A stretch of 64,000 nucleotides of DNA from Sporosarcina luteola. Its GTDB lineage: Bacteria; Bacillota; Bacilli; Bacillales_A; Planococcaceae. The notes beneath the pieces are model-generated. The model was not told the origin of the DNA. It was given only the letters and a program-made list of their open reading frames with translations, and made no database searches. The DNA lies in NCBI RefSeq assembly GCF_023715245.1, contig NZ_JAMBNV010000001.1, forward strand, positions 1,426,001-1,490,000, written 5' to 3'. Position 1 is the first letter of the stretch; each line of letters starts with the position of its first letter. Of this stretch, positions 16,859 through 24,566 are shown one piece after another. The position numbers were made by a program, and so were the translations under genes.

Positions 16859-17650
16859 ATGGTAATTGTTTCAAAGCATCAGGAACCAATTCTGGATAAA
16901 GCGCGGTTGAATGCGGATATTGCCGAATTCCCGCAAGTGCATCCAATTACAGAAGACATGAAAATTGAACACAGCGGTGTGTCCCGTCTTGTCATGATCG
17001 ATCGTTATTCTTTCAAGGATACAGAAAAGAAAACACTGAAGGTCGGCGATTTCGTCGTATTGACTGTTAAGGAAGATCCGAAGTTTCCAGCGAGGGGGCT
17101 TGGGTTCATCACTGCGCTTGATGAGAAGAATGGAAAAGCGGATATTTGGATTGAAAAGGAATACCGCACTGCAATCGACAATCCCGAAAATCAGGAAACA
17201 GGCATTATAACGAGACCAATTGAAGTCATTGAAAAGCCGCTTGAAGTATTCTACGAGCAGATTGCCAAACGGAATGCGACAGGGCTCGCATCTGTTGAAA
17301 AGACGGAAGAGCGGCGCAAGGAGTCGTTCGATTCTTTCTATGGACAACTCTCCAAATTGAACTTCATTCCGGCGGGCCGTGTATTATACGGTGCTGGATC
17401 TGATACTGAAGTGACATTCTTCAATTGTTACGTCATGCCGTTCGTGGCGGATTCCCGTGAAGGCATTTCCGATCACCGTAAACAGGTAATGGAGATTATG
17501 AGCCGTGGCGGCGGTGTTGGAACGAACGGTTCCACACTACGACCACGTAATACATTAGCACGCGGCGTCAACGGAAAATCATCCGGTTCAGTATCATGGC
17601 TCGATGATATTGCGAAATTGACACATCTTGTCGAACAAGGTGGTTCCCGT
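16859..17650 (+). CDS. nrdJ: nrdJ exon 1
   Basis: Codes for residues 1-264, ending VEQGGSR (codon CGT at 17648-17650). It includes the N-terminal domain and FFNCYV. The next bases, TAA, belong to the intron and would stop translation of unspliced RNA. Confidence 0.92.
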
Positions 17651-20600
17651 TAACTAAACATGGCGGGAGTAAAATCCTGTGAATTGCTGGAACACCCTTA
17701 GAGCCTTATTTACCACAACGTGATCGGTGACGATGAGCGTGATGGTTTGAAAAAAAATAAGGATTGGGCAATCAGCAGCGAAGGGTCTTTGGAAACGAAG
17801 ATCAACGTTCAACGACTATTGAAACTTCCTAAAGCTTTACAAAGTATTCATGAGGATGGATGGTGGATAATTTGGATGCAATGGAAGGAGTAAACTATAA
17901 CAAGCGGCAACGCCGTTATGGGGCGCAGGACAAAGATGAACTTATAAAAATGATTACGAAACTCCATGAAGATGGTTACAGCCAGGTGGAAATCGCAAAT
18001 AAACTTGATTTGTCTAGAGGGACAATTCTTCGTTGGAATAAAGAGTTACATTTTTTTCAACCGAGAACCTCTGGAGAAGCTGGGAAATTGAAAAATAAAA
18101 TATATCAATATGATGAAGATTATTTTCAAGAAATAAAAACAGCAAATCAAGCTTATATAGTAGGATTTATTCTAGGAGACGGAACAGTAGTCGATAGAGG
18201 TAAATCAAAACGAATAGTACTTTGCCTAGCTGCTGAAGATTACCAACTGCTAAAAGATATAGCAAAGGAACTTAATATGGATGGTGCTATTAAGTTTCGA
18301 AAAAGACGTATCCAAAACGAACAACATAAGTACACCTTGGTTATTAATTCTACTAAAATGGCTAATGACCTGATTAGATTAGGTATTACTCCTAATAAGA
18401 CCGGAAAAGAACCTTTTATAAACTTTGTTAACAATGAGCTTCAATGGGCATTTTTAAGAGGTTTCTTTGACGCTGACGGTCATATTAGAGTGTATTATCG
18501 TAATGGATATTTAAAAGCGAGAATGGGATTTACAGGAAATCCTGTAATTCTTAAATGCATTCTAAATTTCTTGAAATCCCAAGGTCTAGCCAAAAATGTG
18601 AATTCAATAACTGAGAAACAAGGTTGTTCCGATGTGTATTTCAGCAGTACTAAAGACTTGCGAATTATCTACAACCATCTATATCAACATGGGGATATTA
18701 AGTTGAATCGTAAATTTGAAAGGTTTTCATCTTTGATGAGATAGTCTGATCTCATGTGAAAGCATGAGAGTTGGGCAGAAATGACCCAACCCTCTCCTAA
18801 TGAGAGAGTAACAAATAGCGTGGGGCACAAATGATTATGTTGGCGGATTAAATACAATGCTAGTCCGCGTCGTCCAGACAATGGATGACTAGAAAATCGG
18901 GTGAATTGCGAAGAACTCCTTAGAGGCCATTAAGCTACAACGTGATCGGAAACGATGAGCGTGAATGCTTAAAAATTAATGGCATTGGACAATCCGCAGC
19001 CAAGCACCGTTTAAGGTGAAGGTTCAACGACTATCGAAACCATTCACAGTGAATGCAAGTAGAGTAGGGAAGTACAGTTCTTCCCGAAGCGCCCGACCCC
19101 TAACAGATAGTGCTGAGGGTGATGATATAGTCTACTCCGTCTGCTTCTTGCAGAGAAATATCCTGAAAAGGACGGTATTTAGGTGGCACCCTGACATTTG
19201 CGAGTTCATCATTTCGAAAATGCAGAATCCAAGGATTCTCCGCTATCTTCTAGAACATACAGAAGACGAACTGATCAAGAAGCTCGCGAATGAAAAACTG
19301 AAATTCAAACCGCTTACCGCTCAAGAGGAAGCGATGTACCAAGGAATTCTCAACTATCGCACAATCCCTGGAATGGGCGGTTTCAACGAAGCAATCTTGA
19401 AAGACGCTGAAACGAAATTACGTGATGGTGGAACTTATTCCGTCCACAATCCGGAATTCCTAACTGGCGCGAACATTTCAGTTACGCTGACAGATGATTT
19501 CATGAAAGCTGTTGAGCAGGATGCTAATTATGAACTCAGATTCCCGGCAGTTGAAAAATACTCACCTGAAGAGATGGCGGCTTATAATGAGGAGTGGCAT
19601 AAAGTCGGAGATGTCCGTGAATGGGAGCGTCTTGGATATGAAGTCCGTGTATACCGGACAATCAAAGCACGCGCACTATGGGATCTAATTAATATTTGTG
19701 CAACGTATTCCGCAGAGCCAGGTATTTTCTTTATCGATAATGCGAATAACGAAACGAATGCAAAAGCATACGGCCAGCAAGTCGTAGCGACAAACCCGTG
19801 TGGTGGACTTCGCCTCACGTTAAAAATTGCGGGATGAAGCGGGGAAGCTGAGATGCCAATCCGAACCGAAGGCCGAAGGTAAAGCTTCAGTCAGGGGCAA
19901 CGCATACCTGGTGATCCTGTTTTATTAAAAAACAGACTATAATCCAGGCACGAGACCGCAAGGCTGTTTTATACAGTCAAAATGTATGCTGAACTTACAG
20001 GAAAACGAACTGTAAGAACTGGAGGATAAAAAACCTTCAGGATAACAAAATTGGAACAACCACTAGCACCATATTCGGTTTGTAACCTTGCTGCTGTTAA
20101 CCTTGCTGAATTCGCTGATAAAGAAACGAAAACAGTGAACTACGATAAATTGATAGAAACCGTCCGTGTCGGTGTCCGTATGCAGGATAACGTCATCGAT
20201 GCGACACCATATTTCCTTGAGGAAAATAAAGTACAAGCCCTCGGCGAACGCCGTGTAGGACTTGGAGTCATGGGTCTTGCCGACCTACTGATCTATTGTG
20301 AAAAAGAATATGGCTCAGAAGAAGGCAACGAGCTTGTCGACAAAGTGTTCGAAACGATTGCGACAACGGCTTACCGCGAATCGATCGAGCTTGCGAAAGA
20401 AAAGGGAAGCTTCCCATTTCTTATCGGCAAAACTGACGAGGAGACAAAAATGCTTCGTGAAGCATTCATCAACACAGGTTTCATGAAGAAAATGCCGGAA
20501 GATATCCGTGAATCAATTCTCGAACACGGTATCAGAAACTCTCATTTATTGACAGTTGCGCCAACTGGATCCACTGGAACCATGGTTGGAGTTTCTACCG

Positions 20601-21172
20601 GCCTTGAACCATATTTCTCGTTCACATATTACCGTAGCGGACGTCTCGGTAAATTCATCGAGGTCAAAGCGGGCATCGTTGAAGAATATTTACAACGTAA
20701 CCCGGAAGCTGATCCGGACAACCTTCCTGAATGGTTCATTTCATCAATGAGCCTGGCACCGGAAGCGCATGCAGACGTTCAGTGCATCATCCAGCGCTGG
20801 ATTGACAGCTCAATTTCTAAAACAGTTAACGCTCCACGCGGCTATACGGTCGAACAGGTGGAAAGCGTCTACGAGCGACTCTATAAAGGCGGAGCTAAAG
20901 GCGGAACAGTTTATGTCGACGGCAGCCGTGACTCCCAAGTACTTACGCTGAAAGCCGAAGAAAACGAAATGGACTCCGATTATGTAGAAGAAGTCGTTGA
21001 ACAACGAAAAGTCGTACTCGTTAATACGATTCAGGACTTGCGTTCAACAAACGTTACAATTGGCTCTGAAGTCGGCGATACATGCCCTGTATGTAGACAA
21101 GGAACCGTTGAAGAAATGGGCGGCTGCAACACATGCACAAACTGTAATGCACAGTTGAAATGTGGTTTATAA
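16859..21172 (+). CDS. nrdJ: class II (B12-dependent) ribonucleotide reductase, split by three group I introns
   Basis: Joined exons 16859-17650, 18819-18848, 19184-19804 and 20054-21172 give an 853-residue protein with no internal stop, which is normal length for the Bacillales adenosylcobalamin-dependent reductase. It makes dNDP or dNTP from ribonucleotides by a thiyl radical. Visible marks: FFNCYVMPF (partner Cys), MSRGGGVGTNGSTLR, GGSR-RGAQMIMLAD-WHPDICEF across introns 1 and 2, catalytic NPCG-EQPLAPYSVCNL across intron 3, PTGSTGTMVGVSTGLEP, and a C-terminal CPVC...CNTCTNC zinc site. The start ATG 16859 follows GAGGGAGG. All junctions fall between codons. Each exon end is T and each intron end is G, as group I splicing requires. 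An NrdR-like operator precedes it. I judge it functional after RNA splicing rather than a pseudogene. Confidence 0.93.
17651..18818 (+). ncRNA. group I intron 1 in nrdJ, with endonuclease gene
   Basis: A 1168-nt group I intron. P1: exon end TCCCGT pairs with the guide GCGGGA (17663-17668), with U-G at the splice site. The 3' end is G18818. Core: TGAATTGC near 17691, GCAATCAGCAGC, GTTCAACGACTA (17807-17818), and P7 GACTA (17814-17818) with TAGTC (18742-18746). P9-type hairpins: ATCTCATG/CATGAG, GTTGGG/CCCAAC and CTCTC/GAGAG. The LAGLIDADG gene fills the loop between the two P7 strands. P-element sequence shared with intron 2 suggests common descent. Confidence 0.9.
17860..18744 (+). CDS. intron-encoded LAGLIDADG homing endonuclease with N-terminal HTH
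   Basis: A 294-residue protein. An N-terminal HTH (about residues 36-62: DGYSQVEIANKLDLSRGTIL) precedes two LAGLIDADG helices, AYIVGFILGDGTV near 98-110 and WAFLRGFFDADGHI near 202-215. Two motifs in one chain mean a monomeric enzyme; both acidic residues are present. It should cut an intronless nrdJ allele near the insertion site and so spread the intron. It is AT-richer than the surrounding nrdJ exons, as for a mobile gene. Start at ATG 17860 behind a weak GAGGA; ATG 17881 is an alternative. Its TAG stop is part of the P7 strand of the intron. Confidence 0.92.
   Translation: MVDNLDAMEGVNYNKRQRRYGAQDKDELIKMITKLHEDGYSQVEIANKLDLSRGTILRWNKELHFFQPRTSGEAGKLKNKIYQYDEDYFQEIKTANQAYIVGFILGDGTVVDRGKSKRIVLCLAAEDYQLLKDIAKELNMDGAIKFRKRRIQNEQHKYTLVINSTKMANDLIRLGITPNKTGKEPFINFVNNELQWAFLRGFFDADGHIRVYYRNGYLKARMGFTGNPVILKCILNFLKSQGLAKNVNSITEKQGCSDVYFSSTKDLRIIYNHLYQHGDIKLNRKFERFSSLMR
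18819..18848 (+). CDS. nrdJ: nrdJ exon 2 (30-nt micro-exon)
   Basis: Ten codons, CGT to GAT, coding RGAQMIMLAD. This bridges GGSR of exon 1 and WHPDICEF of exon 3 exactly as in uninterrupted class II reductases. It ends in T, which pairs with G of the intron 2 guide. Confidence 0.88.
18849..19183 (+). ncRNA. group I intron 2 in nrdJ, no ORF
   Basis: A 335-nt intron. P1: exon end GCGGAT pairs with guide GTCCGC (18863-18868) with U-G at the cut; it ends in G19183. Core elements: GTGAATTGCG near 18901, CAATCCGCAGCCAAG near 18992, GTTCAACGACTA (19022-19033), and P7 GACTA (19029-19033) with TAGTC (19138-19142). A short hairpin TCTGC/GCAGA follows. The segment ACAACGTGATCGG (18937-18949) is identical to intron 1 (17715-17727) and the next bases are nearly so. 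It looks like an ORF-less relative of intron 1. It begins with in-frame TAA. Confidence 0.9.
19184..19804 (+). CDS. nrdJ: nrdJ exon 3
   Basis: 207 codons from WHPDICEF to ATNPCG. It contains the middle of the alpha/beta barrel, including NPEFLTGANISVTLTDDFM, and stops after the Gly of the catalytic N-x-C-x-E motif. Bases 19016-19183 are open in this frame but belong to intron 2. Confidence 0.92.
19805..20053 (+). ncRNA. group I intron 3 in nrdJ, divergent and short
   Basis: A 249-nt intron. P1: exon end CGTGTGGT pairs with GCCTCACG (19812-19819), one U-U mismatch and U-G at the cut; the last base is G20053. Core: AAAATTGCGGGA near 19825, CAATCCGAACCGAAGG near 19858, and GGCAACGCATACC. P7 is GCATAC (19902-19907) with GTATGC (19984-19989). 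Hairpins: CTTACAG/CTGTAAG and CTGGAGG/CCTTCAG. The core differs from introns 1 and 2, pointing to separate acquisition. Its first in-frame stop comes about ten codons in. No ORF. Confidence 0.85.
20054..21172 (+). CDS. nrdJ: nrdJ exon 4
   Basis: 372 codons starting EQPLAPYSVCNLAAVNLAEF with the catalytic Glu, and ending in a Cys-rich tail (CPVCRQGT, CNTCTNC, KCGL) that likely binds zinc and relays thiols. The frame is open from TTG 20051, but that codon is intronic. Confidence 0.93.
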   Translation, partial: EQPLAPYSVCNLAAVNLAEFADKETKTVNYDKLIETVRVGVRMQDNVIDATPYFLEENKVQALGERRVGLGVMGLADLLIYCEKEYGSEEGNELVDKVFETIATTAYRESIELAKEKGSFPFLIGKTDEETKMLREAFINTGFMKKMPEDIRESILEHGIRNSHLLTVAPTGSTGTMVGVSTGLEPYFSFTYYRSGRLGKFIEVKAGIVEEYLQRNPEADPDNLPEWFISSMSLAPEAHADVQCIIQRWIDSSISKTVNAPRGYTVEQVESVYERLYKGGAKGGTVYVDGSRDSQVLTLKAEENEMDSDYVEEVVEQRKVVLVNTIQDLRSTNVTIGSEVGDTCPVCRQGTVEEMGGCNTCTNCNAQLKCGL

Positions 21173-21206
21173 TATAAAAACGAACTGTCCAATTAGTTAG
21201 CAACAT

Positions 21207-21250
21207 AAAACAGGTAAGGAAAAACAAATGTTTTTCCTTACCTGTTTTTT
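21207..21250 (+). terminator. nrdJ terminator
   Basis: A perfect 19-bp stem (21207-21225 with 21230-21248), AAAT loop, T-run. A very stable intrinsic terminator. Confidence 0.92.
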
Positions 21251-21290
21251 CTATCTTCTTAATTTTTTTAAAGTTACTGTTTGAAATATT

Positions 21291-21299
21291 TGGTATAAT
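21291..21299 (+). promoter_or_regulatory. extended -10 promoter
   Basis: TGGTATAAT, an extended -10 (TGn-TATAAT) about 90 nt before the next gene; no good -35 at 17 bp. Confidence 0.45.
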
Positions 21300-21385
21300 G
21301 AATAAGATAGTTAATTCATTCTAGTGCGAGACCAGATAGTTTTAGAAGGACCAAATAAATTAATTTACTACGGAGGGGGTAATGT

Positions 21386-21757
21386 ATGAAACAGGTTGGA
21401 ATTGTATTGGGCATAGTAGTAGTGGCTGTGGCGGTGTTTATTTTTGTGAATAAATCACGCTATCCTTCTTTACCGATAGATCATCTATCAGCAAAAGAAG
21501 CAATTGAAAAACTAAAAAACTCCGATGAGAAGATAGTAGAGCTCGCAACAGACAATGATTCCGTTTGGTATATCACAAGAACTGAAAATGAAGGCATATC
21601 GATAGCGGATGATACTATTAAACAGATGATTCGTTCAAAAGGATGGGAATTTAAAGAGAAAGACGGTGCTGGTCTGTTCTTTGAAAAAGATGGAGAAAGA
21701 TTAGTTGTGACTACTCAAATGTGGACTGGAAAATACGTGCTTGTTCAGGTGCAATAA
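21386..21757 (+). CDS. hypothetical membrane-anchored protein
   Basis: A 123-residue protein with one N-terminal membrane helix (residues 4-21) and a soluble alpha/beta remainder, beginning SLPIDHLSAKEAIEKLKNSD and containing VWYITRTENEGISIADDTIK. GGAGGGGG precedes the ATG at a normal distance. I do not recognise the family. It lies alone between the nrdJ terminator and the phosphotransferase gene, in a stretch not shared with B. subtilis gene order, so it may be a strain-specific insertion. The soluble part would face outward if the helix is an uncleaved signal anchor. Confidence 0.7.
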   Translation: MKQVGIVLGIVVVAVAVFIFVNKSRYPSLPIDHLSAKEAIEKLKNSDEKIVELATDNDSVWYITRTENEGISIADDTIKQMIRSKGWEFKEKDGAGLFFEKDGERLVVTTQMWTGKYVLVQVQ

Positions 21758-21867
21758 ATTTAAAGAACTTTAAAGCCTTCAGCAATAGGACGCAGTTATT
21801 GAATAAGCACTGTACAATAACTAGGCCATTTAGCGGCATGACACTTTAAAGAATAAGGAGTGGTTGG

Positions 21868-22731
21868 ATGCTAAATCGAGTCATTCAGCAATTTAAATTG
21901 AATGTATTATCAATTAATGAAGTTGAAGATTCCCATAGTTCAACAGTTTATAATTGTAAATTGCTAAATGGGGAAACTATCTTTTTGAAAATACCTTACA
22001 CAAAATTGAAGTGTCAGCGAGAGCTTGAAGCCTATGAAATCTTAAAAGATCGAGTTTCCATTCCTAAGATGCTGGATTATTGGTCTGGTGATGAGGAGTG
22101 TCCCGGTGCATTCTTATTATCTGAATTAAAAGGACAACCGCTAACAAATAAGGCTTTACCCACAATTGCTTTTCAGGTTGGGGTCCTTCATGCCTCTATG
22201 CACCAAATTCAGCCGCCTACGAGTATACAGTTAAATAGCATACAAGACGAATTTTCGGTCTGGTCTAATTTTGTGGAACGCCAATTTTATAGTTTTGCTG
22301 AGGATGTAAAGGAAGTTTTAGATGAAAGTTTATACAGACAGGCCATTGTAAATTTTGAAAGTATGAAACGACAGCTTCCTCCTTCAGATGGACCGAGCTT
22401 TATACATATGGATTTTCGTCCAGCGAATATAATTGTGGATGAAAATAAGGTGTCTGGCGTGATCGACTTTGAAAGTGTACGATTTGGCTCAACAGAAATC
22501 GATTTCACCAAACTGTATCGTGATTTTTTAAGCTTCGATGCTAAATTGTATCAGTCTTATCAAGAAGGCTATAATACAGTAAGACCATTAATTGAATTGG
22601 AGGTCGTGTTGCCTTTTTATCAATTTACAGATGCTTTTAATAGTATCGGCTGGTGTAAACGCCGTGGAATTGAAAAGAACGCTTCATTTCTGGAGAAAAA
22701 TCTAGCAATCCTTAAAAAAGTGCTACTATAA
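21868..22731 (+). CDS. aminoglycoside phosphotransferase (APH) family kinase
   Basis: A 287-residue protein-kinase-like small-molecule phosphotransferase. N-lobe: nucleotide-binding strands with ETIFLKIPYTKLKCQRELEA, where Lys is the likely ATP-contacting residue. C-lobe: FIHMDFRPANIIVDENKVSG (Brenner-type catalytic loop, Asp near residue 189) followed by GVIDFESVRFG (metal-binding Asp). The substrate is not evident; such genes range from antibiotic kinases to choline or homoserine-type kinases. AAGGAG precedes the start. AT-richer than its neighbours and outside the conserved gene order, so possibly acquired. Confidence 0.85.
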   Translation: MLNRVIQQFKLNVLSINEVEDSHSSTVYNCKLLNGETIFLKIPYTKLKCQRELEAYEILKDRVSIPKMLDYWSGDEECPGAFLLSELKGQPLTNKALPTIAFQVGVLHASMHQIQPPTSIQLNSIQDEFSVWSNFVERQFYSFAEDVKEVLDESLYRQAIVNFESMKRQLPPSDGPSFIHMDFRPANIIVDENKVSGVIDFESVRFGSTEIDFTKLYRDFLSFDAKLYQSYQEGYNTVRPLIELEVVLPFYQFTDAFNSIGWCKRRGIEKNASFLEKNLAILKKVLL

Positions 22732-22772
22732 ACCGAAAGAACATTTGAATCCAGAGTATTAGTAGGAACTCA

Positions 22773-22835
22773 GTTGATTGAAGTGGAAGGCGGCGACTCG
22801 GGGAGGATCAGCGTGCGCCTGAAACGGAAGTCAAC
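22773..22835. repeat. short copy of dispersed inverted-repeat element
   Basis: Begins GTTGATTGAAGTGGAAGGCG and ends AAGTCAAC. The first 27 bases match, in the opposite orientation, the right end of the element at 45611-45737 with two differences; the middle is missing. It looks like an internally deleted copy. Confidence 0.65.
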
Positions 22836-22875
22836 TGCCACTGTATCGGTGAAGATCTTTTATCGGGACTATATA

Positions 22876-22911
22876 AAAAGGAAGTGCCCCAACTTCGGAG
22901 CACTTCCTTTT
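22876..22911. terminator. bidirectional terminator
   Basis: Stem AAAAGGAAGTGC (22876-22887) with GCACTTCCTTTT (22900-22911), between the phosphotransferase gene and convergent yqhQ. Confidence 0.85.
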
Positions 22912-22913
22912 CG

Positions 22914-23897
22914 TTAATTTGCAGGAACTGTCGAATCTTGCATTTTTGTGTCGGTGGACTTCAAAATATCAATATTCTCAATTCCTTGCTCTTCAATTTC
23001 AAGCAACTTATTAAATGAGGCGATTGCAACCTCCACCTGTTTATCCTCAGGCTCCTTCGTCGTCAACAACTGCAGCCATAATCCTGGATAGCCTAAATAT
23101 TTTAATACAGGAATATTACGAAGGCGGTTCGTAAACTGCAATACTTCAAAAGAAATGCCAATCACAACAGGAATCAACAGAATACGATTGACAACCCTAA
23201 ACCATAACGGATCAGCGGGAACGAAGAAATAAATGAACATGCCTACAATTACCGTAAACAATAAGAAGCTGCTTCCACATCGATAATGGAGCCTTGATTG
23301 CGCTTGGACATTTTCAACGGTAAGCGGAAGACCGTTTTCATAAGCATTAATCACTTTGTGCTCAGCACCATGATACTTGAAAACTCGTTTAATTAACGGT
23401 GTCATGGAAATGAGGGAAATGTACAATAACAATAGTGTAAGTTTGAAAAAGCTCTCCAACAAGATTTGTGCCGTTTTCCCTGGCGCCATGAATTCAAGCA
23501 TTTGCGCTAAAAAGACCGGTACTAGTGTAAACGCGAACTTGCCGAATAAAAATGAGAGCACACCTACCGCTGCGACGCCAATTACCATCGTAAGCTTGGA
23601 GGCCTCTTCTCCGTTCTCCTCAACTTCCTCACCTGGCATGACATCATAACGCTCATTCGCAAACGTCAAATGTCTAGATCCAATACCTGCGGATTCAATC
23701 AAAGCGACAATCCCGCGCACAAAAGGTATCTTTTTCAATTTCGCTGCGAATGGCTTCTGTTCTTTTGGAACATAGAAATAATCGAGGGAATCATCCTTGC
23801 GGCGGATAGCTGTCACTGTATGGTTTCTGCTGCCGAACATTACACCTTCGATGAGTGCCTGCCCACCGTATGCTGGCGGTTGTTGTTTTTTAGTCAT
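22914..23897 (-). CDS. yqhQ: YqhQ, DUF1385 membrane protein
   Basis: A 327-residue integral membrane protein starting MTKKQQPPAYGGQALIEGVM, the family's N-terminal signature (YGGQA-IEGVMM-R). Several hydrophobic helices lie at about residues 100-165 and 210-250, and a conserved YHGAEHKVINAYENG segment near 175 resembles a metal or active-site motif. Position beside yqhR and aroQ matches B. subtilis. The biochemical role is not settled. The start is ATG 23897 preceded by GAGAAGGTG. Divergent from yqhR. Confidence 0.9.
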   Translation of the reverse strand: MTKKQQPPAYGGQALIEGVMFGSRNHTVTAIRRKDDSLDYFYVPKEQKPFAAKLKKIPFVRGIVALIESAGIGSRHLTFANERYDVMPGEEVEENGEEASKLTMVIGVAAVGVLSFLFGKFAFTLVPVFLAQMLEFMAPGKTAQILLESFFKLTLLLLYISLISMTPLIKRVFKYHGAEHKVINAYENGLPLTVENVQAQSRLHYRCGSSFLLFTVIVGMFIYFFVPADPLWFRVVNRILLIPVVIGISFEVLQFTNRLRNIPVLKYLGYPGLWLQLLTTKEPEDKQVEVAIASFNKLLEIEEQGIENIDILKSTDTKMQDSTVPAN

Positions 23898-24074
23898 GGG
23901 TTCCCAACACCTTCTCTTATCAAATGAAAAACATGTTTTAAAAAAATGTTCTACTCTACAAACATTATATCAAATAACTTATCCTACTATTGTACAAAAA
24001 AAAGGGTATTGACTCCACCATTAAGGTTTAAAAAAAAGGCTTTTTCCCGACACTCGTCATAAGGAGGAGTCGAT

Positions 24075-24500
24075 ATGTTCAATAAAACAATGATATGGAC
24101 GACAATCATCGCGGCATTATTCACAATGGGAGCATTGAAATTCCTGCATTTTTTCAATTTCATAAAATGGTCACCTGTTGGATGGGGTGGCAAATGGCTC
24201 TTATTTGGATCATCACATGAAGGATGGAAGTGGGCGTTGCTATTCATCATTCTAGTAATTGCTTTCGGTCTGTTCTATGGCCTGTCAAGAGCTACGGCAA
24301 ATATCCCTCCGGCAATAACGGCCATCGCCGTCAGTATTGTTGCGGCTGTTGCGATTGAATGGATCATCTATTCTCCACTAACGTTCACAGAGGGAGTTAA
24401 GAAACTGTCAATTCCCTTCATCTCCCTTATTGCAATCGTCAGCAGGTTCATTACGGGAACCGCTGTCTATATGAAGAAAACTTTCGAACGACAACCATAA
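24075..24500 (+). CDS. yqhR: YqhR membrane protein
   Basis: A 141-residue protein with four membrane helices (about residues 8-28, 55-75, 80-104 and 110-130). The interhelical segment SPVGWGGKWLLFGSSHEGWK is rich in Gly and Trp. Matches the YqhR family by order (yqhQ, yqhR, aroQ, pepQ, efp) and topology. Function unknown. AAGGAGGAG lies before the ATG. Confidence 0.82.
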   Translation: MFNKTMIWTTIIAALFTMGALKFLHFFNFIKWSPVGWGGKWLLFGSSHEGWKWALLFIILVIAFGLFYGLSRATANIPPAITAIAVSIVAAVAIEWIIYSPLTFTEGVKKLSIPFISLIAIVSRFITGTAVYMKKTFERQP

Positions 24501-24566
24501 ATAGGTTGCGCCATTGGAACGATATGATAAAATGGGGAAGAAAATGGTGAGGGGAATGGTGTAGCT

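Noticed and set aside
19016-19183. N-terminal extension of the open frame before nrdJ exon 3 as protein
   Set aside because: It translates intron 2, including the P7 strand, and has no similarity to the reductase.
19805-20053. Intron 3 as a group II intron or intein
   Set aside because: No GTGYG start or domain V hairpin with AY end; in-frame stops rule out an intein; P1, P7 and the terminal G fit group I.
16859-21172. nrdJ as a frameshifted or transposon-broken pseudogene
   Set aside because: The segments join without loss of a codon, frames are intact, and each gap has group I core elements, a guide pairing and a terminal G.
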